From Alphaproteobacteria bacterium (GTDB lineage Bacteria; Pseudomonadota; Alphaproteobacteria; Rhizobiales; Rhizobiaceae), in NCBI GenBank assembly GCA_017308345.1, contig JAFKFE010000432.1:1-5618 (forward strand): 5,618 nucleotides of DNA, read 5' to 3'. A program made the translations under genes and the position numbers. Every line of letters starts with the position of its first letter. Positions within the stretch are counted from its first letter, which is position 1. Below are positions 1 through 5,400 of the stretch, in pieces. The notes beneath the pieces were generated by a model. The model worked only from the letters and a program-made list of their open reading frames with translations. It had not been told where the DNA came from and searched no databases.

Positions 1-714
1 GACGATGACGCCGTCGATCTTCTTCTCGGCGACCTCGGCGGCGATGTCCTGCAGCTCGGCTTCGACAAGGTCCGGCGCGATCTTGAGGAAGATGGGGGGC
101 TGCGCCGACGCTGCCGCACGCGCCGCCATCACCCGTGACAGCAGCTCGCCGAGTTGCTCGCGCGCCTGCATGTTGCGCAGGCCCGGCGTATTGGGCGAGG
201 AGATGTTGACCGTCAGATAACTCGCATAGGGCGCGAAGCGGGCGACGCCACGCTCATAGTCGGCGATGCGGTCGGCGCTGTCCTTGTTGGCGCCGATGTT
301 GACGCCGACGATGCCCGGCCGTCCCTTGCGCGCGGCAAGCCGCTTTTCGGCGGCCGCGTGGCCTTCATTGTTGAAGCCCAACCGGTTGATCACCGCCTCG
401 TCCGCCGTCAGCCTGAAGATGCGCGGCTTCGGGTTACCCGGTTGCGGCAGCGGCGTGATGGTGCCGACCTCGGCGAAGCCGAAGCCAAGCCCAAGCAGCG
501 CGTCCGGCACTTCGGCGTTCTTGTCGTAGCCGGCGGCCATGCCGAGCGGGTTCGGGAAATCGAGGCCGCAAAGGTTCAGCTTGAGCCGCGCGTCGCTCGG
601 CTTGGTCGCGCCGACCGGAAGCCCGCAGCGCAGCGCCGCGATCGACAGGCCATGCGCGGTTTCCGGATCGAAGGAGAAAAGCAGCTTTTGGCCGATCCGG
701 TCGAGCACGCTCAT
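1..714 (-). CDS. pyrD: Dihydroorotate dehydrogenase (quinone), class 2, N-terminal 238 residues; 3' end outside window
   Basis: PyrD oxidises dihydroorotate to orotate, the fourth step of de novo UMP synthesis. Class 2 enzymes sit on the inner face of the cytoplasmic membrane and pass electrons from FMN to quinone. Reading the minus strand from the ATG at 714-712 gives MSVLDRIGQKLLF followed by the class 2 amino-terminal region. Family motifs are in order: AAGYDKNAEV (residues 60-69), the stretch EVGTITPLPQPGNPKPRIFR (82-101), INRLGFNN (109-116), GVNIGANKD (137-145), and NISSPNTPGLR (170-180). The last contains the serine that acts as catalytic base in class 2 enzymes, and KIAPDL (211-216) follows. 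Class 2 proteins are about 340-370 residues, so roughly a third is missing past position 1; the frame is open to the edge and this is not a truncation. The start overlaps the DUF952 stop as ATGA and has its own GGAGG four bases upstream. Identification is firm. Confidence 0.97.
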   Translation of the reverse strand, partial: MSVLDRIGQKLLFSFDPETAHGLSIAALRCGLPVGATKPSDARLKLNLCGLDFPNPLGMAAGYDKNAEVPDALLGLGFGFAEVGTITPLPQPGNPKPRIFRLTADEAVINRLGFNNEGHAAAEKRLAARKGRPGIVGVNIGANKDSADRIADYERGVARFAPYASYLTVNISSPNTPGLRNMQAREQLGELLSRVMAARAAASAQPPIFLKIAPDLVEAELQDIAAEVAEKKIDGVIV

Positions 715-1058
715 TCGCCCTCCAGCGCCGGGAATTCGTGGCCGCCGGCGCCGAGCGGCAGCGGTTTCACCCAGAGAACCGTCTCCAGGGCAAGCGGGGC
801 GTAGAGATGCGGGAACAGCGCGCCGCCGCGCGATACCTCGTATTTCAGCGCCTCGCCCAGCTTGCTGCCGTCGATGGCGATCAGCAGCAGGTCCGCCTGG
901 CCGGCGAAATGCCTGGCCGCCGTCTCGCGCACCTGCGCGGCGGTCGAGAAATGGATGAAGCCGTCGGCGACGTCGATCGGCGCGCCGGTGAAGCGTCCAT
1001 CCTTCTCGGCTTCGCGCCACAGCGCCTCGGGCGCGATCTTGTAGATAATCTGAGACAT
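711..1058 (-). CDS. DUF952 family protein, small cytosolic protein of unknown function
   Basis: This 115-residue protein matches the DUF952 family along its whole length. It opens with IIYKIAPEALWREA, followed by DGFIHFSTAAQV (residues 32-43), the hydrophobic strand DLLLIAID (56-63) and SRGGALFPHLYAPL (76-89). The two near-invariant histidines are His36 and His84. There is no signal peptide or membrane segment, so it is probably cytosolic. From memory, the family is grouped with the ADP-ribosyltransferase-like fold clan, but no activity is established to my knowledge and none should be assumed. It is the first gene of a two-gene unit: its TGA (713-711) overlaps the pyrD ATG, so the two are probably translated together. 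A promoter-like sequence lies directly upstream and no Shine-Dalgarno sequence precedes the ATG, which suggests a leaderless message. Family assignment is strong; function is unknown. Confidence 0.93.
   Translation of the reverse strand: MSQIIYKIAPEALWREAEKDGRFTGAPIDVADGFIHFSTAAQVRETAARHFAGQADLLLIAIDGSKLGEALKYEVSRGGALFPHLYAPLALETVLWVKPLPLGAGGHEFPALEGE
719..723 (-). promoter_or_regulatory. Ribosome binding site of pyrD inside the DUF952 gene
   Basis: GGAGG on the minus strand lies four bases before the pyrD ATG (714-712), within the last codons of the DUF952 gene. Together with the ATGA overlap it fixes the pyrD start and indicates reinitiation or coupled translation. Confidence 0.75.
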
Positions 1059-1065
1059 TGTCGCG

Positions 1066-1094
1066 CTATAGTCCGAACTGAAGGCACGGGGAAG
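1066..1094 (-). promoter_or_regulatory. Candidate sigma-70-type promoter for DUF952-pyrD
   Basis: On the minus strand CTTCCC (1094-1089) is followed after 17 bases by CTATAG (1071-1066). The consensus reported for Sinorhizobium housekeeping promoters is CTTGAC-N17-CTATAT, so the boxes match 4 of 6 and 5 of 6. The predicted start of transcription, about seven bases past the -10 box, falls at or within one or two bases of the DUF952 ATG (1058). The -35 box lies in the outer arm of the dyad at 1088-1115, so a protein bound there would compete with polymerase. Confidence 0.5.
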
Positions 1095-1115
1095 GCTCGA
1101 GCTCGACTCTTCCCC
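1088..1115. promoter_or_regulatory. 28-bp two-part dyad, possible operator between divergent genes
   Basis: The outer arms GGGGAAG (1088-1094) and CTTCCCC (1109-1115) are perfect inverted repeats, and the centre TCGAGCTCGA (1097-1106) is itself a perfect 10-bp palindrome. Both share the same axis at 1101.5, so 24 of 28 positions obey the symmetry; only the 2-bp junctions break it, and one of those could form a G-U pair in RNA. It lies in the 110-bp gap between the divergent DUF952 and exported-protein genes and covers the -35 box of the candidate DUF952 promoter. No T-run follows on either strand, so an intrinsic terminator is unlikely. It could be a repressor site, or a stem-loop in the 5' leader of the plus-strand gene. 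Confidence 0.5.
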
Positions 1116-1158
1116 ATTTCCGGCGCAAACCTGTGATAGGCTGCCTTCACTGGCTCAT

Positions 1159-1163
1159 GGAGG
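1159..1163 (+). promoter_or_regulatory. Ribosome binding site deciding the start of the exported coiled-coil protein
   Basis: GGAGG lies five bases before the ATG at 1169. The in-frame GTG at 1133 has no such site and would put twelve extra residues ahead of a clean signal peptide, so 1169 is the better start. Confidence 0.8.
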
Positions 1164-1168
1164 ACAAT

Positions 1169-1606
1169 ATGCGTCTTCACCACGTCCTGATCCCGGCGGC
1201 GCTCTGCTCGCTGGTTGCCGCCTCCGCCTATTCCGAGGAGACCGATCACTACCGCCTGGAAAAGTCGGCCAACGGTTATGTCCGCATGGACACAAGGACC
1301 GGCGCCATGTCGATCTGCGAGGAACGCTCGGGCCAGCTTGTCTGCAAGATGGCGGCGGACGAGCGTGCCGCCTATCAGGACGAGATCGACCGGCTGGACA
1401 ATTCGGTCAAGGCGCTCGACGCGCGTGTCGCCAAGCTCGAGAATTCGCTCTCCGCCCGGCTTGAATCGCAGTTGCCCAGCGAAGAGGATTTCAACAGGAC
1501 CATGGGCTACATGGAACGCTTCTTCCGGACCTTCAAGGACATCGTCAAGGACATGGACAAGGAAGACGGCGACGGCGGCGCCAAGCTGAACCAGCAGAAA
1601 ACCTGA
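1169..1606 (+). CDS. Small exported coiled-coil protein, function unknown
   Basis: This 145-residue protein does not match a family I can name with a function. The first 20-24 residues look like a Sec signal peptide: MRLHH, a hydrophobic core VLIPAALCSLVAA, then ASA-YSEE with cleavage likely after Ala20. It therefore probably acts in the periplasm. The Cys13 context (AALC) is a poor lipobox, so a lipoprotein is unlikely. The mature part begins with a compact segment, roughly 27-60, containing YVRMDTRTGAMSIC and a second cysteine (Cys50 and Cys59), which could form a disulfide. A strongly heptad-like charged helix follows at about 66-100 (DEIDRLDNSVKALDARVAKL), then an acidic helical tail with FNRTMGYMERFFRTFKDIV (108-126) and a low-complexity Gly/Asp/Lys end. 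It is divergent from DUF952-pyrD and is followed by the nested palindrome. I see no convincing promoter in the short upstream gap apart from the dyad. That it is a real gene is well supported; its role is not. Confidence 0.85.
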   Translation: MRLHHVLIPAALCSLVAASAYSEETDHYRLEKSANGYVRMDTRTGAMSICEERSGQLVCKMAADERAAYQDEIDRLDNSVKALDARVAKLENSLSARLESQLPSEEDFNRTMGYMERFFRTFKDIVKDMDKEDGDGGAKLNQQKT

Positions 1607-1612
1607 GCCGGG

Positions 1613-1661
1613 GCGCAATTCCAGGAAAAGCGCACTGCGGTTTTCCGTCCGGAAATTGCGC
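1613..1661. repeat. Nested palindromic extragenic repeat of rhizobial type, possible 3' stem-loop
   Basis: The outer arms GCGCAATT (1613-1620) and AATTGCGC (1654-1661) pair perfectly, extended by CC/GG with one bulged A. Inside, GGAAAA (1624-1629) pairs with TTTTCC (1641-1646), and within that CGC (1631-1633) pairs with GCG (1637-1639) around a three-base loop. I recognise this arrangement, AATTCC-AGGAAAAG...GGTTTTCCGTCCGGAA, from memory as a palindrome scattered through intergenic regions of Mesorhizobium, Rhizobium and Agrobacterium. It begins seven bases after the stop of the exported-protein gene, so the RNA hairpin could protect or end that transcript. It lacks the T-run of a standard intrinsic terminator. 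The copy number could not be counted here. Confidence 0.65.
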
Positions 1662-1696
1662 AAACAACAGCCGGAGCACCCCGGAAAAAACGCGCG

Positions 1697-1712
1697 AGCG
1701 GCCTTTGCCGCT
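1697..1712. repeat. Six-base-pair hairpin overlapping the regulator promoter
   Basis: AGCGGC (1697-1702) and GCCGCT (1707-1712) form a perfect stem with a four-base loop. The right arm runs into the candidate -35 box at 1711-1716. A direct repeat AAAACGCG flanks it (1687-1694 and 1715-1722). Read on the minus strand, the stem is followed after six bases by TTTTTT (1690-1685), which is terminator-like but poorly spaced. It could be a regulator site, a weak terminator of antisense transcripts, or chance in GC-rich DNA. Confidence 0.35.
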
Positions 1713-1739
1713 TGAAAACGCGCCGCGCCGCCGCATAAT
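1711..1739 (+). promoter_or_regulatory. Candidate sigma-70-type promoter of the response regulator gene
   Basis: CTTGAA (1711-1716), 17 bases, then CATAAT (1734-1739). This is close both to the general TTGACA/TATAAT pattern and to the rhizobial -35 box CTTGAC. Transcription would start near 1746, giving a leader of about 48 bases to the TTG start at 1794. This is the best-looking promoter in the window. Confidence 0.6.
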
Positions 1740-1783
1740 CATTCCGATCCCCGCAAGAAGCAGAAAATCATGGTGGGATCGGG

Positions 1784-1788
1784 GGAGG
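1784..1788 (+). promoter_or_regulatory. Ribosome binding site supporting a TTG start for the response regulator
   Basis: GGAGG lies in a purine-rich run (1782-1790) and sits five bases before the TTG at 1794, the same spacing as for the exported-protein gene. The in-frame ATG at 1770 is preceded only by a weak AAGAAG. Confidence 0.6.
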
Positions 1789-1793
1789 GACAT

Positions 1794-2453
1794 TTGCCGT
1801 CGGGCCACACTTTCGTCATTGCCGACGACCATCCGCTTTTTCGCGGCGCGCTGAAGGAGGCGCTGGCCGGCATCGGCGACGTTGCCGCCATCCACGAGGC
1901 CGGGGATTTCGAAAGCGCCAAGGCGCTGGTGCTGGCCAATGAGGATGTCGACATGGTGCTGCTCGACCTGTCGATGCCTGGCGCCAGCGGGCTCTCGGGC
2001 CTGATCTCGCTGCGCGGCATCAATCCTGCGGTGCCGCTGGTGGTGGTGTCGGCGCATGACGATCCCGTCACCATCCGCCGCGCGCTCGATCTCGGCGCTT
2101 CCGGCTTCATCTCCAAATCGGCCAGCATGGAAGAAATCCGCGCCGCCGTGCAGGCGGTGCTTGCCGGCGATATCGCGGCGCCCGCCGATGTCGAGCTCGG
2201 CGTCGAGCGCGATCCGGAAATCTCCGACTTGATCAAGCGCCTGCAGGCCTTGACGCCGCAGCAGACACGCGTGCTCGGCATGCTGGCGGAGGGGCTGCTC
2301 AACAAGCAGATCGCCTATGAGCTCGGCGTCTCCGAGGCGACCATCAAGGCGCATGTCTCTGCCATCCTGCAGAAGCTCGGCGTCGACAGCCGCACCCAGG
2401 CGGTCATCCAGCTCTCCAAGATCGGCAACGACCCGCTGCAGCCGGTTGGCTGA
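1794..2453 (+). CDS. NarL/FixJ-type response regulator, ErdR/CrbR-like
   Basis: This cytoplasmic two-component transcription factor has an N-terminal receiver and a C-terminal LuxR-type DNA-binding domain. Numbered from the TTG (219 residues), the receiver has the acidic pair Asp11-Asp12 in IADDHPLF, the phospho-acceptor Asp58 in LLDLSMPG, the switch serine Ser86 in VVSAHDD and the conserved Lys108 in FISKSA. After a short linker, the helix-turn-helix occupies about 153-208, with LTPQQTRVLGMLAEG and NKQIAYELGVSEATIKAHVS. The motif set, including PLFRGAL, the GLSGLISLR stretch and NKQIA...TIKAHVSAIL, strongly resembles ErdR of Pseudomonas and CrbR of Vibrio, which act on acetyl-CoA synthetase genes. 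An alternative ATG at 1770 would add eight residues, but the TTG has a far better ribosome site. It converges on the hybrid kinase, its obvious partner, leaving 13 bp between stops. Domain assignment is certain; orthology to ErdR/CrbR is a strong resemblance; targets are unknown. Confidence 0.94.
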   Translation: MPSGHTFVIADDHPLFRGALKEALAGIGDVAAIHEAGDFESAKALVLANEDVDMVLLDLSMPGASGLSGLISLRGINPAVPLVVVSAHDDPVTIRRALDLGASGFISKSASMEEIRAAVQAVLAGDIAAPADVELGVERDPEISDLIKRLQALTPQQTRVLGMLAEGLLNKQIAYELGVSEATIKAHVSAILQKLGVDSRTQAVIQLSKIGNDPLQPVG

Positions 2454-2466
2454 GCTATTCCTGCTT

Positions 2467-5400
2467 CTATTCCGCCGCCGGCGCCAGCGGCTTGACGCGC
2501 GCCATCATCGAGCGCAGCACCGCCGGCTTCAGCGGCTTGTTGATCACCGGAACGTCGAGCCGGCCCGCGGCCGCGCGAACCTCGCTGGAGCGGTCGGCGG
2601 TGACCAGAACGCAGGGCAGGTCCTGGCCGTAGGCGGCGCGCAGCACGGCAATCGCGTCGAGCCCGGTGCCGCCGTTGAGATGATAGTCGGCCAGCACGAG
2701 GTCCGGCTTCGGCGCGCCGGGCTTCGCAAGATCGCCTGATCCCGAAGCCGTCTCGACATGACAGCCCCAGCCTTCCAGCAGCAGCCGCATGCCGCCGAGG
2801 ATGCGCGCGTCATTGTCGATGCACAGCACGTTGAGCCCGGCAAGCGACGAGGCGGCGCGGGCCGGCGCCTTGCCGGTCTCGCGCGGCGGCGCCGCGACCG
2901 CGGCGACCGGCAGGATGACGGAAAATCGCGTGCCCTTGCCCGGGTTGGAATAGATGCGGATCTCGAGCCTAAGCACCCTGGCGATGCGGTCGACGATGGA
3001 GAGGCCGAGGCCAAGGCCCTCCGCCTCGCGCGCGCCTTCGTCCAGGCGCGTGAATTCATGGAAAACGGTGTTGAGCTTGTCGCCGGCGATGCCGATGCCG
3101 GTGTCGATCACCTGGATTTCGGCCAGCTCGCCGCGCCGTCGCACACCCACCAGGATGCGGCCTTCGCGCGTGTATTTGATGGCGTTCGAGACCAGGTTCT
3201 GGATCAGCCGGCGCAGCAGGTTCCGGTCGGTCATGACGCCGAGCGAGGACGACACGATCTTGAGTTCGAGCTTCTTTTCGGCGGCTAAAGGGCGAAAATC
3301 ATTGCCGATCTGGCCAAGCAGTCCGCCGAGGCTGAAAGCCGTGTCTTCCGGCTTCATGGCGCCGGCGTCGAGCCGCGAGATGTCGAGCACCGCGCCGAGG
3401 ATGGTCTCGACCGATTCCAGCGAGGATTCGATGTTGACGGCCGCCTTGCCGGCCGGACCCTTGCCGGCTTTCTCGATCAGCGACGAGCAATAGAGCCGGG
3501 CGGCGTTGAGCGGCTGCAGGATGTCGTGGCCTGCTGCGGCGAGGAAACGCGTTTTGCCGAGGTTCGCTTCCTCCGCCAGCATCTGCGCCTGCGCCAACTC
3601 CTCGTTGACACGGGTGAGTTCGATGGTCCTGGTCTTGACCCGTTGTTCCAGCGATTCATTGGCCCGCTTCAACGCCAGGTCCTGTTCCACGCGGCCGGAA
3701 ATGTCGGCATAGGTGGCGACGATGCCGCCGTCCGGCATCGGATTGGAGCGCAGTTCCAGGATGCGTCCGCTGGTCTTCAGCTCCATCTGCCATGGGCCGG
3801 CGAAACTGGTCAGCCGGTTCAGCATCGTCACCCGCTGGTCGGCGGGAATGTCGCCGCGTTCGGCGAGATGGCGCAGGATCCGGTCGAGCGACACGCCGAC
3901 CTGGCCCATCTCGTCCGGCAGGTCGAACAGCGCCCTGTATTGCCGGTTCCAGCAGATCAGCCGGAAATCGCGATCGAAGACGGTGATGCCTTGCTCCATC
4001 TGGTCGAGCGCGATCTGGAGCAGGTCGCGATTATGTTGCAGCGCCTCGGTGGCGTCGTCGAGCAGCCTGAAGGCGTCCTTTGAATCGCGGTCGTTGCGGC
4101 GGAAGAGGAGCGAGAGAATGAGCCGCGCCGAGGACGAGCCGACGGCGCTTGCCAGCAATTGCTCGGAGAAGCGGATGACGTCCATGCTCGCTTGCTCCTT
4201 GCCGTGGAGCGAAACATTCGCGTCCTTCTCGAAGGACTGGAAGGAGCGCTCGGTGCGTTCGACGCCGAGATAGCGCGAAATCGTGTCCTTGAGGTCGTTG
4301 ACGGTGACGGCGGTGCGAAAGCGGCGCAGGCTGGGCATGGGGCTCGCCTCGCGCGGCACGAAGATCGCCGCCTGGATGCGCTCCAGCGGCACGGACGCGC
4401 GCGACAGCGACCCCAGCACGAAGAACAAGGCATTGACCGACAGGCTCCACAGCACGCCGTGGTTCAGCGGCTCGCCGACGGTGCCGAACAGCGCCTGCGG
4501 CCTCAGCGCCTCGAATCCGAACAGACCATTGGTGACGATGCCTGAATCGGGGCCGGCGAGCGAAGGCAGAAGAAGCGTGTAGCCCCAGACAGCGATGCCC
4601 GCGACCATGCCGAGCGCGGCGCCCCGGCCATTGGCGCGGCGCCAGATGAGGCCGCCGATCAGCGCCGGCGCGAATTGCGCGATGGCCGCGAACGACATCA
4701 GCCCGATCGAGGACAGCCGCGCGCTGTTGGTGCTCTCGCGGTAGTAGAGGAACGCGATGAACAAAAGGATGAAGATCGCTCCGCGCCGCACGTTGAGGAT
4801 GAGCGTCGACCAGTCCTCGTTCTCCGAAGAACTGGTCTTGAGCACGCGGCGCACGAACAGAGGGATGATGAGATCGTTGGAGATCATGATCGACAGCGCG
4901 ACGCTTTCGACGATCACCATGGCGGTCGCCGCCGACAGGCCGCCGACGAAAGCGGCCATGGCGAGCACGTCGTGGCCGCCGAGCAGCGGCAGCGACAGCA
5001 CATAGAGGTCGCTGCTGGTCTTGGCGCCGACCAGCGACAGCCCGGCAAAGGCGATCGGCAGCACGAAGAGGTTGATCGCCGCGAGGTAGAGCGGAAACAG
5101 CCAGGTCGCCGTGCGCAGCTCCGCCTCGCTGCGGTTCTCGACGATGGTGACGTAGAATTGCCGCGGCAGCATCAGAATGGCAAAGCCGCTCAAGCCGGTC
5201 AGCACCAGCCAGGTGGCGAGGGAAGTGTTGTAGCTCATCGCCTGGCGCACCTGGCCGTTGGCGGCGAGCTTGGCGAACATGTCGGCGGGGCCGCCGAAGA
5301 TCAGGAACGTCACCATCAGGCCGATGGCGAGAAAGGCGGCGAGCTTCACCACGGTCTCGACCGCCACCGCCAAAACCAGCCCGTCCTGGTGTTCCGTAGC

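Noticed and set aside
154..804. Long plus-strand open frame (216 codons) opposite pyrD
   Set aside because: It is antisense to a clearly conserved pyrD, has Arg/Ala-rich sequence typical of GC-rich shadow frames, and shows no domain.
1088..1115. Intrinsic terminator
   Set aside because: There is no T-run on either strand and it lies between divergent genes, where no transcript needs to end.
1133..1168. GTG start for the exported protein gene
   Set aside because: It has no ribosome site and would bury the signal peptide; ATG 1169 has GGAGG at ideal spacing.
881..1663. Minus-strand open frame (260 codons) opposite the exported protein and overlapping DUF952
   Set aside because: It conflicts with two better supported genes; its C-terminal part is an Arg/Pro-rich frame shift of DUF952.
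1545..2354. Long minus-strand open frame (269 codons) opposite the response regulator
   Set aside because: The opposite strand encodes a receiver and helix-turn-helix with all key residues; this frame is His/Arg-rich with no recognisable motif.
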